A DNA stretch of 64,000 bases from JAWPMT01 sp965215825 (lineage in GTDB: Bacteria; Bacteroidota; Bacteroidia; Cytophagales; Cyclobacteriaceae). The notes below the pieces were generated by a model, which worked only from the letters and a program-made list of their open reading frames with translations, searched no databases and was not told the origin of the DNA. Both the position numbers and the translations under genes were made by a program. The DNA lies in contig CBDCEM010000002.1 in NCBI GenBank assembly GCA_965215825.1, positions 1 through 64,000 of the forward strand. The letters run 5' to 3'. How positions within the stretch are numbered: position 1 is the first letter of the stretch; each line of letters begins with the position of its first letter. Positions 34,703 through 43,846 of this stretch are shown in pieces.

Positions 34703-34882
34703 TAACTGTACTTGCTAAATCCTCGCAATTATACCGAATCTGAATTCAAAGTTTCCAACTTAATAGGCAACCACAACTGACAAGTTGATCTAAAATCTAT
34801 AAAAGTTTTGTAGCCTATACAAATCTCCCTCTTAGAGTTTCTGTGTTTTTAGGTTAAGACTTATTAGAATATTCTTAACGCC

Positions 34883-34950
34883 TTATTCTTTGAATAAACT
34901 CCTCGGAATCACGAGTTTCTAAATCTCAGAAGACCTTCTCTAATAGCACA
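34883..34950 (-). pseudogene. decayed acyl-CoA dehydrogenase C terminus
   Basis: With one missing base and one stop, the minus strand reads I-R-E-G-(frameshift)-S-E-I-stop-K-L-V-I-P-R-S-L-F-K-E-stop, matching GEGTSEIQKLVIARSILKD at the end of the intact gene at 35685. It ends abruptly where the second MDR copy begins (34950/34951). Confidence 0.75.
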
Positions 34951-35617
34951 CAGTCTTGCTCCTCTTCCAACATACATAGGCACCCTCGGAATGCCCGGTA
35001 TGACCGCCTACTTCGGCATTCTTCAGGTTGGCAAGATTAAAGAAGGTGAAGTAGTTGTGGTTTCAGGTGCTGCCGGTGCAGTTGGCAGTGCCGTAGGGCA
35101 AATTGCCAAGATCAAGGGATGTCATGTTGTTGGTATCGCAGGAGGACCGGACAAGTGCAAATACCTCAAAGAAGATTTGGGATTTGATGACGCCATCGAT
35201 TACAAAAACGAAAATCTCAGAGATCGTTTGAAAGAGACTTGTCCTAAGGGTGTGGATGTCTACTTCGACAATGTAGGAGGAGAAATGTTGGACATTTTAT
35301 TGACCAGAATCAGAAGAAAAGCGCGGATAGTCATTTGTGGAGCCATCTCGCAATACAATAATAAAACTGAGGTCAAGGGGCCCAGCAACTACCTTTCTTT
35401 ATTGGTGAATCGTGCTACTATGGAAGGAATGGTTGTGATGGATTATGCCAGCCAATATAAAGAAGCAGCAATGGAAATGGGCATGTGGATGATGCAGGGC
35501 AAACTAAAAACCAAGGAAGATGTTTATGAAGGCATTGAAAGTTTCCACGAAACCTTTTTGAGGTTGTTCTCCGGCGAGAAGCTCGGCAAGCTTATTTTGA
35601 AAGTGAAAGAAGATTAA
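34951..35617 (+). pseudogene. 5'-truncated second copy of the MDR oxidoreductase
   Basis: The sequence duplicates the 3' two thirds of the gene at 29846, from the middle of the GroES domain to the stop (TAA here, TGA in the full copy). A 208-codon reading from ATG 34991 remains open, but it lacks the N-terminal domain and any normal upstream region. The shared 665 bases are about 99.7 percent identical, so the copies are recent or kept alike by gene conversion. It ends next to the bidirectional terminator. Confidence 0.88.
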
Positions 35618-35622
35618 AAAAA

Positions 35623-35654
35623 GAAGCCTTGACTTTGTTACATGTCAAGGCTTC
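35623..35654. terminator. strong bidirectional terminator between convergent genes
   Basis: An 11-base stem GAAGCCTTGAC/GTCAAGGCTTC with a ten-base loop, A7 on the left and a T-run on the other strand. It serves the MDR fragment from the left and the acyl-CoA dehydrogenase from the right. Confidence 0.88.
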
Positions 35655-35684
35655 AAAATATTAACTATCTAAAATCTACTCTTT

Positions 35685-36848
35685 TTAATCTTTCAGGATG
35701 CTCCTGGCTATTACAAGTTTCTGAATCTCAGAAGTACCTTCTCCAATAGTACAAAGTTTCGCATCTCTATAGTATTTCTCCACAGGGTAATCTTTGGTGT
35801 AACCATAACCTCCAAAAACTTGTACTGCCTCATTCGCCACAGATACAGCAGTTTCAGAAGCATAAAGCTTGGCGATTGCACCAGCGTGATTTATATCTCC
35901 TTTTCCTGTATTTTTAAATTCCGCTGCCTGATAAGTAAGCAATTTAGAAGCTTCAACCGAGGTTGCCATCTCTGCTAGCTTGAAGGAGATGCCTTGAAAT
36001 TGACTAATGGGTTTACCAAATTGTTCTCTTTCCTTGGAGTAAGCAATCGCGGCATCCATAGCACCCTCGGCAATACCGCAGCTTAGTGCAGCGATAGAAA
36101 CTCTTCCTCCATCTAATACTTTAAGGGCTTGAACAAAGCCATCTCCGACTTCACCAATCAGGTTTTCCCTAGGAATTCGGCAATCTTCAAAAATCATCTC
36201 TGAAGTCTCAGATGCTCGCATTCCCAGTTTATTTTCTTTTCTTCCTCCACGGAAGCCCGGCGTGCTACGATCGACGATAAATGCCGAAGCATTTCTTTTA
36301 GCATTGGGCTCGCCTGTTCTGGCAATCACTACAGCGACATCACCAGAAGCTCCATGTGTAATGAAGTTTTTCGCTCCATTGATCACCCATTCATCACCTT
36401 CAAGAACTGCAGTAGTTCTCATGTTCCCGGCATCCGATCCTGTATTTGGTTCGGTTAGACCCCAGGCACCGATCCATTCACCAGAAGCTAATTTTGGAAG
36501 GTAGGTATGCTTTTGTTCTTCATTCCCATGATAATAAATATGTCCGGTACATAAGGAATTGTGAGCTGCTACAGACAGGCCGATAGAAGGGTCTGCTTTT
36601 CCTAACTCGATGATCGCAGTGGCATACTCATGGTATCCAAAACCACTTCCACCATAAAGTTCGGGAACGAAAATGCCCATAAGACCTAATTCCCCCATCT
36701 TACGAAAGAGATCCGAAGGAAAATGCTGCGTCTCGTCCCATTCCATTTTATGGGGCTCAATTTCTTTCGCTGCAAAGTCACGGATCATTTCCCGGATCAT
36801 TGTTTTGTTTTCTTCAACTGCAGCGGGGTTCACTTCTGTTGCAACCAT
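35685..36848 (-). CDS. acyl-CoA dehydrogenase, short/medium-chain type
   Basis: 387 residues with the full ACAD plan: WGLTEPNTGSDAGNMRTTA, WVINGAKNFITHG, RVSIAALSCGIAEGAMDAAI and the C-terminal QVFGGYGYTKDYPVEKYYRDAK, with the catalytic Glu in the CTIGEGTSEIQ motif. FAD-dependent oxidation of acyl-CoA to enoyl-CoA. It converges on the MDR fragment and has its own promoter. Confidence 0.93.
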   Translation of the reverse strand: MVATEVNPAAVEENKTMIREMIRDFAAKEIEPHKMEWDETQHFPSDLFRKMGELGLMGIFVPELYGGSGFGYHEYATAIIELGKADPSIGLSVAAHNSLCTGHIYYHGNEEQKHTYLPKLASGEWIGAWGLTEPNTGSDAGNMRTTAVLEGDEWVINGAKNFITHGASGDVAVVIARTGEPNAKRNASAFIVDRSTPGFRGGRKENKLGMRASETSEMIFEDCRIPRENLIGEVGDGFVQALKVLDGGRVSIAALSCGIAEGAMDAAIAYSKEREQFGKPISQFQGISFKLAEMATSVEASKLLTYQAAEFKNTGKGDINHAGAIAKLYASETAVSVANEAVQVFGGYGYTKDYPVEKYYRDAKLCTIGEGTSEIQKLVIARSILKD

Positions 36849-36876
36849 TTTTGGGGTGAAATATTTAGGGTGAGAA

Positions 36877-36884
36877 CAAATATA
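36877..36884 (-). promoter_or_regulatory. -7 element TATATTTG of the acyl-CoA dehydrogenase gene
   Basis: Exact TAnnTTTG on the minus strand, 29 bases before the ATG. A T-rich segment lies at the -33 distance. Confidence 0.55.
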
Positions 36885-36954
36885 ATTCTTTATACCATTA
36901 AAAAGTTCCTATAAAGTTTTATGATTAAGCTGAGACAATCGTTTACTAAAAAAT

Positions 36955-37758
36955 TTAATTTGGAGTTTCATTAATTGACCAATTATAATTCAAGTAACTA
37001 ATATCTGTATCCTCCAATATTTTCTGTTCAGCATATTGATTCAAAAATTCCTTCAAGGTGCCATTTTTTGTAAAGTCTCCTCCAAACCATTGAAAAATCT
37101 TTGAAACTTCAGCCTTTTCTGCAGTGATCTGATTTCGGCTTGGGTCATTCAGAAATTGGGTGGCTTGCTCTCGTAATTGTTGCTCCAGTCTTGAGCCAAC
37201 ATATGCTTCCTTCCTCAACGAAGGGCACGAAATAGAAGCGCAGTTAATAGCAAAGTGAATTCGAGGCTCCTCAAATACCTTACGAAGGATGTTGTGCTCA
37301 ATGTTGTTCAAATCGTACTTTTCTCCTGCGATTTCGATGAATTTTATGTCCCAGGGTGTGTTGACAAATGGCACTTGTAGATTAGCTCCAATGTCTTTGA
37401 TACTTTCAACCGGATAATGATCAAGAATTAAGTCTATCGTAAACGCATTGTAAAGATTGATCCAATACGCCATTTTCTCCGAAACTGTCCAGTATTGATC
37501 ATTGGGTGGATTAGTTGTAAGTAGTTCCAGATATTCATCCAATTGTTCCCGGTCTTCTTCAAAACCCACGTAAGACACCAATCCAGACATATCTACATGT
37601 TTCTTTAGGAGTTTATCAAAAATCTCGTGTGAGACTGGCTGAGTATTAGCTTGTTGTGGATCCAAAGCGCTACATCCATAAAGTGATAGTAGCACAAGCG
37701 TGAAAAAAAGAAGTTGTAGGGCATTTAAGTATTTTGTTGGATTTTGGAAAGAAGCCAT
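36955..37758 (-). CDS. DUF547-domain lipoprotein
   Basis: 267 residues from ATG 37758; the preceding TTG start would add ten. Lipoprotein signal ending LVLLSLYGC, then the DUF547 hallmarks AYWINLYNAFTIDLILDHYP, FAINCASISCPSLRKEAY and a C-terminal KIFQWFGGDF. The family is widespread, of unknown activity, with conserved Cys and His suggesting a papain-like or metal-binding fold. Divergent from the antiporter gene. Confidence 0.87.
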   Translation of the reverse strand: MASFQNPTKYLNALQLLFFTLVLLSLYGCSALDPQQANTQPVSHEIFDKLLKKHVDMSGLVSYVGFEEDREQLDEYLELLTTNPPNDQYWTVSEKMAYWINLYNAFTIDLILDHYPVESIKDIGANLQVPFVNTPWDIKFIEIAGEKYDLNNIEHNILRKVFEEPRIHFAINCASISCPSLRKEAYVGSRLEQQLREQATQFLNDPSRNQITAEKAEVSKIFQWFGGDFTKNGTLKEFLNQYAEQKILEDTDISYLNYNWSINETPN

Positions 37759-37880
37759 TATTTTACGAGTTGCGAAGTGCGAGAACAAATCTTTTCCTCA
37801 CCTGAATGCTTAACGTCTTCAGATGTAATAAGATTCTTGCAATGAACCTAATTTGTTATCCAAGTGACACAGTGAAAGCT

Positions 37881-39818
37881 ATGGATTTTATTTTGGAAAA
37901 TAGTCAACAGATAGCGCTTATCGCGGGATTTTTGATCATCGCCATTGCGGCCGACCGAATCGCTCGTGTTTTCCAAAAAATAAACTTACCGTTGATTACC
38001 GGAGTAATCATCACTGGAATTCTCGCGGGCCCTTACATTCTGAACCTTATTCCCCTGGAAGCAGGGACAAAGCTTACCTTCATCAACGAGACTGCTTTGG
38101 CATTCATTGCTTTCGCTGCAGGAGCTGAGCTTTACCTTCGTGAACTTCAGGATCGAATCCGCAGCATCAAATGGAATACGTTTGGCCAGTTGGTTGTAAC
38201 CTTTACCCTGGGCACTATTCTATTGGTACTTTTGTCGAATTATGTCCCCTTTCTGGCCGAAAAAAGTCTGGCAGTAAAAATTTCCATTGCCTCTATTACC
38301 GCAGCTGTTTTTGTAGCCCGCTCTCCAGCTTCAGCCATTGCTGTGATCAATGAATTGCGTGCTAAAGGCCCTTTCGTCAAGACGGTGATGGGCGTTACAG
38401 TGGTTACAGACTTTCTGGTGATCGTACTTTTCTCCATCTGCCTCTCCGTCGGTCAATCGTTAATTTCAGGTAAAGAATTCAATTTCATCTCTATCCTCTT
38501 CCTTCTCATGGAATTGGGTTTGTCCTTTGCACTCGGATTCTTCGTATTTGGGTTTCTACTTAAAAAAGCACTCGCCTTACGAATACGTCAGGAAGTAAAA
38601 ATTGTAGTAGTACTATTGGTTGGCTATTCTGCCTACTATTTCTCAGGTCTTGTAAGAGATTATTCGAACGAATTATTTCACCATTCTATCTTTCTGGAGC
38701 CGCTTTTGATGTGCATCCTGGCAAGTTTTAACGTCACCAATTACAGCCGTTACCGTCCTGAGTTTTTAAAGATCTTACACGACGCCAATACCCCAATTTA
38801 TGTAGCTTTCTTCACGCTAACCGGAGCGACTCTCGCGGTAGACGTTCTCGGTGAGGTGATTGGAGTGGCGCTTATCCTATTTACGATCAGGATCATTACC
38901 ATGATCATGGGAAGTTATGTCGGCGGATTTCTCGCTGGAGACACCATGAAACAAAACCATCTTGGTTGGATGCCTTACATCACCCAGGCAGGTGTTTCAC
39001 TTGGATTGACGACCGTAGTGGTCAATGAGTTTTCGGATTGGGGTCCGCAGTTTGCCGCAGCGGTTGTGGCCATGATTGTATTGAATCAATTCATCGGGCC
39101 ACCGTTGTTCAAATTTGCCATTTTTCAAGTAGGGGAGGATCGAACAAGAGGTAACACTCCCGAGTTTGATGGAATCAATGATGTGATCATTTTTGGTCAT
39201 GAAAGCCAATCTCTTGCTCTGGCGAGACAACTCAAGGAAAATGGCTGGCAAGTTGAGCTCGCCACCAAGAAAGAAAAAGGGAGTTTTGCTGAACCAGAAG
39301 ACTTTGAGATCCTCTATTTCAATGAGGTTTCTAAGAAACAATTTGATGCGATGGACATGCAAAAGGCGGATGCCATTGTCACCATGTTATCCGACGAAGA
39401 AAACCTGGAGATTTGCGAACTGGCTTACCATGAGTATGGCACCAATGACCTGGTGGTAAGACTCAACAACCGTTTCAATTCTCAGAAATTTGTAGATCTC
39501 AACGCCTTGATCGTTGATCCTTCCACCGCCATTGTAAGCCTGATGGATCATTTAGTACGATCTCCACAAGCCACTTCGCTCCTACTTGGCATGGAAAAAG
39601 GCCAGGACACACGCGATATCAAACTGGGCAATGCCGCTTTGCACGGGATTGCCTTGAGAGATCTAAGGCTTCCTTCGGATATCATTATACTCTCAATTTC
39701 AAGAATGGGCCAATCCATCATCAGTCATGGTTATACACGATTGAGGATCAACGACATCATTACAGTAGTTGGTTCTGTTGAAAGCCTCAAAGAAGTCCAA
39801 TTCAAGTTTGATCGGTGA
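37881..39818 (+). CDS. CPA2-family cation:proton antiporter with TrkA-N domain
   Basis: About 645 residues from ATG 37881; upstream in-frame starts add up to 25 residues of no membrane character. Roughly a dozen membrane helices (residues 10-390), including GVIITGILAGPYIL and the family segment AVFVARSPASAIAVINELRAKGP, followed by an NAD-binding TrkA-N domain (DVIIFGHESQSLALARQLKENGW) and a TrkA-C-like end (LRINDIITVVGS). Most like KefB-type K+/H+ antiporters gated by nucleotide binding. Confidence 0.88.
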   Translation: MDFILENSQQIALIAGFLIIAIAADRIARVFQKINLPLITGVIITGILAGPYILNLIPLEAGTKLTFINETALAFIAFAAGAELYLRELQDRIRSIKWNTFGQLVVTFTLGTILLVLLSNYVPFLAEKSLAVKISIASITAAVFVARSPASAIAVINELRAKGPFVKTVMGVTVVTDFLVIVLFSICLSVGQSLISGKEFNFISILFLLMELGLSFALGFFVFGFLLKKALALRIRQEVKIVVVLLVGYSAYYFSGLVRDYSNELFHHSIFLEPLLMCILASFNVTNYSRYRPEFLKILHDANTPIYVAFFTLTGATLAVDVLGEVIGVALILFTIRIITMIMGSYVGGFLAGDTMKQNHLGWMPYITQAGVSLGLTTVVVNEFSDWGPQFAAAVVAMIVLNQFIGPPLFKFAIFQVGEDRTRGNTPEFDGINDVIIFGHESQSLALARQLKENGWQVELATKKEKGSFAEPEDFEILYFNEVSKKQFDAMDMQKADAIVTMLSDEENLEICELAYHEYGTNDLVVRLNNRFNSQKFVDLNALIVDPSTAIVSLMDHLVRSPQATSLLLGMEKGQDTRDIKLGNAALHGIALRDLRLPSDIIILSISRMGQSIISHGYTRLRINDIITVVGSVESLKEVQFKFDR

Positions 39819-39883
39819 CATGAACAGGATACAATCCTAAAAAAGAACTGTTCAACGTCAAAAATCAGGCTCGATTCTTGTTC

Positions 39884-39916
39884 ATTGTCTTATAGAAAAA
39901 CAAGGTTATATTTTTG
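39884..39916 (+). promoter_or_regulatory. promoter of the hybrid histidine kinase gene
   Basis: ATTG at 39884-39887 and TATTTTTG at 39909-39916 with a 21-base spacer fit the Bacteroidota -33/-7 pattern, 28 bases before the ATG. Confidence 0.6.
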
Positions 39917-39944
39917 AACCATTAGTTTAAAGCTATTCGAGACG

Positions 39945-41621
39945 ATGTACTGGCTACTGTTTGTATCAATTTTCCTTTCGTTGACGGTCATTCTTCTTCT
40001 TTTTCATTTGAAGACAACACGACGGACTCTCGCTTCAAAAGAGAAGGAGTTGACCCAGGTGAATACCAATCTGGATACTACAAAAAAGCAATTAGAGGAA
40101 CAAACCTCAAATTTTCAGGAAATTGATACGCTGAAATCCAAATTTGTCGCCAATGTCCTTCATGAATTCAAGACTCCCTTGTCCCTGATCATAGGCCCCT
40201 TAAAGACCGATGGAGCAGTAATTTCTCAGGAACTCAGGGGCATGATGTTACGCAATGCGCTCAAAATTCACAAACTCATTGAAGAGGTGCTGGATATCTC
40301 CAGACTTGACGCGAATCAGTACAAGTTGAATTTGCGAAAAGCTGATATCGTTGAAAGCATTCAATTGGTGGTAAAGACCCATGAGTACCTATTCCAGAAG
40401 AAAAATATTGAGTTGGAGTTTTTCACTTCCCTGGATTACGAATTTATGTTCTACGATGAAAAAGGGATTCAAAGAGTAGTCACGAACTTACTATCCAATG
40501 CTGCCAAGTTTACAGACAAGGGTAAAGTGATCGTATCCATTGTTAAAAAAAATCTTCACGAGGATTTATTGGCCCAGGTGGTTGAAGTAAAAGTATCGGA
40601 TACGGGAAGAGGCATTGAAAAATCCGAACAATCAAAAGTTTTTGACAGGTTTTACAGAGAAGCTGGTCATGAGGAAACCGGAACTGGAATTGGCCTTTCT
40701 TTGGCAAAAGAAATCGTAGAGCTACATGGCGGAAAAATTGCCGTAAAGTCAAACAGTCTGGGAGGCTCAGATTTTTATTTTACCATACCTGTTGTTGCTT
40801 CAGGTTCCGACTATGATGAAACAGTTTTAGGAATAAAAGAAGCCAAAGAAGGTAATTCGGTTAACAAACAAATAGAGAAGCCTTCCATTCTATTGGTCGA
40901 CAATAATGAGGACATACGTGCCTTTCTTAAGAGCCAACTACTTAAAGATTTTTCCATTTTAGAAAGTACGAATGGTGAGCAAGGCTGGGAACAGGCCAAA
41001 GAAAAACAGCCAGACCTTATTTTAAGTGATGTAATGATGCCTCGTATGAATGGCATTCAGTTATGCAATGAAGTGAAAACTCATCCTAAAACTGCCAGCA
41101 TCCCCGTCATTTTATTAACCGTACGTTCCAGTGAGGAAAATAAGATCGAAGGCTTGCAACAAAAAGCGGACGACTATATCACCAAACCTTTTTCGGTAAA
41201 GGAGATAAAGGTTCGAGCCTCCAATCTAATAGATCAAAGGAAGCGTTTGATCAGTGCGGCTAAGAAAGAATCCGTAGAGGTTGACTATGGAGACATCCCT
41301 TCCGAAGACCAGGTTCTGATCCAGAACCTATACGAGTTCTTCAAAGTCAATATTTCAGAAAGTCAACTTTCTTCATATGATATCGCCCAGGCGGTGAACA
41401 TTTCAGAGCGACAGCTTCAGCGAAAAACAAAAATGATCCTGGAAAAAAGTCCGGCAGAAATCCTAAAAGATTACAGACTTCAATATGCCCGGAAATTGAT
41501 CTCAAAAAAAGCAGGTAATATCTCACAAATAGCCGCCATGTCCGGGTTCAGTTCGGTCTCTTATTTCTCTACTCAATACAAAAAGAAATTTGGAGTAACC
41601 CCCTCAGATGATCGATTTTGA
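39945..41621 (+). CDS. hybrid histidine kinase: HisKA, HATPase, REC and AraC-type HTH
   Basis: 558 residues. One membrane helix (3-21), a short coiled coil, the H box FVANVLHEFKTPLS with His73, N box NLLSNAAKF, DTGRGI and GTGIGLSL; then a receiver domain (PSILLVDNNEDIRAF, LILSDVMMPRMNG, YITKPF) and a C-terminal AraC HTH (NISQIAAMSGFSSVSYFSTQYKKKFG). There is no periplasmic sensor, unlike the usual Bacteroidota hybrid two-component proteins, so input must come from a partner or the membrane. It precedes the globin cluster by 240 bases with a terminator between. Confidence 0.9.
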   Translation: MYWLLFVSIFLSLTVILLLFHLKTTRRTLASKEKELTQVNTNLDTTKKQLEEQTSNFQEIDTLKSKFVANVLHEFKTPLSLIIGPLKTDGAVISQELRGMMLRNALKIHKLIEEVLDISRLDANQYKLNLRKADIVESIQLVVKTHEYLFQKKNIELEFFTSLDYEFMFYDEKGIQRVVTNLLSNAAKFTDKGKVIVSIVKKNLHEDLLAQVVEVKVSDTGRGIEKSEQSKVFDRFYREAGHEETGTGIGLSLAKEIVELHGGKIAVKSNSLGGSDFYFTIPVVASGSDYDETVLGIKEAKEGNSVNKQIEKPSILLVDNNEDIRAFLKSQLLKDFSILESTNGEQGWEQAKEKQPDLILSDVMMPRMNGIQLCNEVKTHPKTASIPVILLTVRSSEENKIEGLQQKADDYITKPFSVKEIKVRASNLIDQRKRLISAAKKESVEVDYGDIPSEDQVLIQNLYEFFKVNISESQLSSYDIAQAVNISERQLQRKTKMILEKSPAEILKDYRLQYARKLISKKAGNISQIAAMSGFSSVSYFSTQYKKKFGVTPSDDRF

Positions 41622-41769
41622 ACCCTCTGGGCGCAAAATCACAAACCTTTGTCGGAATATCAAAAGTAAAGTCAACACGTTCAATTGACCTTTGCTCAGG
41701 TTGATTAAACTAGTATTCCGAACGCACAATCTTCTCTCGGGCAAAAAAGAAGATCATCGTACGGAATCG

Positions 41770-41817
41770 GATTAAGGCGAAGGAGCGGAATGATTCAATT
41801 TCGCTCCTGTCTTAATC
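41770..41817 (+). terminator. stem-loop after the hybrid kinase
   Basis: GATTAAG/CTTAATC outside and GGAGCG/CGCTCC inside form an extended stem followed by TGACCTTTT. It separates the kinase from the globin operon. Confidence 0.6.
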
Positions 41818-41864
41818 TGACCTTTTGAAATATTTCTAGCGAAGAAGTATTTAATTTTCACGCT

Positions 41865-42269
41865 ATGACAGAACATTATATAGCACTGATTCAAAAGACC
41901 TGGATGACAGTTTCTATGAAAGACACGAACCTGGCTCATTGTTTCTATGACAAGCTGTTTCACGATTATCCGGAAACACGACAATATTTTGATGGAAACA
42001 TTGAAAAGCAGGCTGAGAAACTGACTTATACCTTAGGCTACATTGTAGTGAATCTCACTCGTCTGGATAAAATAAAAGAATCTGTAGAGCAATTGGGTAA
42101 ACTGCATAGCAAGGCTTATAATATCAAACCTGAAGACTATGGAAAGGTAAAAGAAGCGTTGATCTACGCCCTCTCCGAAAAAGTAAGCGCCTGGGATGAG
42201 GAATTCGAAAAAGCATGGAGATGGGCCATTGATGCTCTGGCTGGTATTATGATTAATCATCCCGAGTAA
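41865..42269 (+). CDS. single-domain globin, first gene of a signalling operon
   Basis: 134 residues of all-helical globin type. The proximal F8 histidine fits His81 in LGKLHSKAYNIKPEDYGKVKEALIYAL, a pattern typical of bacterial globins, and Phe42 fits CD1. The E7 position looks non-His. It lacks any fused output domain. Eight bases separate it from a SpoIIE-type phosphatase, followed by kinase and response regulator, so it is likely the heme-based gas sensor (O2 or NO) of that system rather than a detoxifying flavohemoglobin. Confidence 0.85.
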   Translation: MTEHYIALIQKTWMTVSMKDTNLAHCFYDKLFHDYPETRQYFDGNIEKQAEKLTYTLGYIVVNLTRLDKIKESVEQLGKLHSKAYNIKPEDYGKVKEALIYALSEKVSAWDEEFEKAWRWAIDALAGIMINHPE

Positions 42270-42277
42270 GTGCATCT

Positions 42278-43225
42278 ATGACTGATTTCTTAAAAGAACG
42301 GGAAAGGTTTCAATTTGAGTACTACAAATCTCAGGCGGAGTTCTTATTGAAAGACGCTATCGATAAAGAGATGGAGATCGCCCAATTGAAACAGCAACTG
42401 GACAATCGCCATCAAAGGTTATATAAAGAAAAGGAGGAGATTGAACGATCTCTGAAAAGCAATGAGAGTCTACTGGAAGAATATGATTCCAGCATTTTAT
42501 ACTCCTCATACATTCAAAATGTCATCCTGGGTGATCAATCGGGAATCAGGGATTTCTTTGGGGAAATATTCACTTACTACAAACCTCGTAAAATGGTTTC
42601 TGGGGACTTTTACTGGTTCAATCAACTGGATAACGACAGCTGTATCGTTGTGGTCGGTGACAGTAGTGGACATGGAGTACCAGGGGGATTGATGACTATT
42701 CTGGCAATCAACCTCCTCAATGAGATCACGGTTATGGGAGAAGCTAATACCCCGAACTTGATCCTGAATCAATTCAATCAAAAACTTATGAATGCGAGTC
42801 ATGGGCTCGAAGACCTCAACCTCAATCACCACTTTGAATTGACAGTTCTACTGGTCAATAGAAAAGACCAATATCTCTCGGTGGCAAGTACTCAAATGAA
42901 CTCTTATTTGATCTCAGGCAACAAGTTGAAAGTCCTGAAACCCTCTGGGGTCAAACTAGGAGTATTGGGTGAAAGTGAATTTTTTCAGGAAACCTTTTTG
43001 AAAATAAGAGAAGAAGACCAAATCGTACTGTCCACAAATGGCCTCGTCATACAGCGTAATTCCGAAGGTCAGATGTTATCTGAACAATCGTTAGAAAATA
43101 CACTTTTGAGGTCAAGTAAAAATGGTCTGGATGAAATGAAACTTGCCCTTGAGGGAATGTTCATGAAGTGGAAAGGAGAGGAATCTCAATCAGATGATAT
43201 TCTAGTAATTGGATTAAAATTATGA
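42278..43225 (+). CDS. SpoIIE/PP2C-type serine phosphatase with N-terminal coiled coil
   Basis: 315 residues: a coiled coil over residues 1-65, then the PP2C domain with MVSGDFYW (Asp110), VVGDSSGHGVPGGLM (Asp128) and SDDILVIGLKL at the end, the three metal-binding motifs of the family. No sensor domain. The coiled coil is the natural docking site for the globin encoded just upstream. Its stop overlaps the kinase start (ATGA). Such phosphatases act on phosphoserine proteins, often anti-sigma antagonists; none is encoded nearby. Confidence 0.88.
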   Translation: MTDFLKERERFQFEYYKSQAEFLLKDAIDKEMEIAQLKQQLDNRHQRLYKEKEEIERSLKSNESLLEEYDSSILYSSYIQNVILGDQSGIRDFFGEIFTYYKPRKMVSGDFYWFNQLDNDSCIVVVGDSSGHGVPGGLMTILAINLLNEITVMGEANTPNLILNQFNQKLMNASHGLEDLNLNHHFELTVLLVNRKDQYLSVASTQMNSYLISGNKLKVLKPSGVKLGVLGESEFFQETFLKIREEDQIVLSTNGLVIQRNSEGQMLSEQSLENTLLRSSKNGLDEMKLALEGMFMKWKGEESQSDDILVIGLKL

Positions 43226-43833
43226 ATGCAATAGAACCAAGTCGAGCAGTACCGCCAAAAACACTCATGGATGAGCGGCGGATGGAATACATCAAATTCC
43301 AAATGCAACCTCATTTCCTATTCAATGCACTTAACCTTATTCAAATCAAAGTGCGAGAACAGGTCGAATTTGCCGACTTTGGATTGAAGAGTCTTTCGTA
43401 CTTGTATCGAAATATGTTAAATTATTCAGAGGAACATGTGATTTCTCTTGATGATGAACTTAAACTACTAGAGGAATACCTGAATCTATTTGCGAAACTT
43501 GGTGGATTTCCCCTCCAACTTTTTAAAACCATCAAAGATCCCACTTCGATACTGACTGTTCCATTCAGTCTACTGACATTGGCAGAAAATTGTCTCAAGC
43601 ACAATGCTTACGATCATGATCATGGGTTGTCCATTGGCATCTACGAACGTGATCAACATCTGTGGTTTGTCAACAACCTGATAGATGGAGAAGTCGGATC
43701 ATTAACTGGCTCAGGCAAGGGCCTAACATTACTTAAACAGCAATTTGAACATGTTGCAGGGATGACCTTATTGGTTGAATGGTCCCGGGATTCGTTCACG
43801 GTGAAAATGCCTCTCATTCGAGCCACCCATTAG
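43222..43833 (+). CDS. sensorless LytS-type histidine kinase
   Basis: 203 residues holding only the catalytic core: the phosphoacceptor motif MQPHFLFNALNLIQ (His31) and an HATPase part with TLAENCLKHNA and GSGKGLTLLKQQF. LytS-family kinases normally have membrane or cytosolic sensor domains; here none is present. Since the gene overlaps the phosphatase and is 13 bases from a LytTR regulator, the sensor is probably the separate globin or a partner of the phosphatase. Confidence 0.88.
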   Translation: MNAIEPSRAVPPKTLMDERRMEYIKFQMQPHFLFNALNLIQIKVREQVEFADFGLKSLSYLYRNMLNYSEEHVISLDDELKLLEEYLNLFAKLGGFPLQLFKTIKDPTSILTVPFSLLTLAENCLKHNAYDHDHGLSIGIYERDQHLWFVNNLIDGEVGSLTGSGKGLTLLKQQFEHVAGMTLLVEWSRDSFTVKMPLIRATH

Positions 43834-43846
43834 GCAATAAGAATAC

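Noticed and set aside
34991..35617. Independent 208-residue oxidoreductase gene
   Set aside because: It is the 3' part of the MDR gene duplicated without its N-terminal domain or a promoter; treated as a pseudogene.
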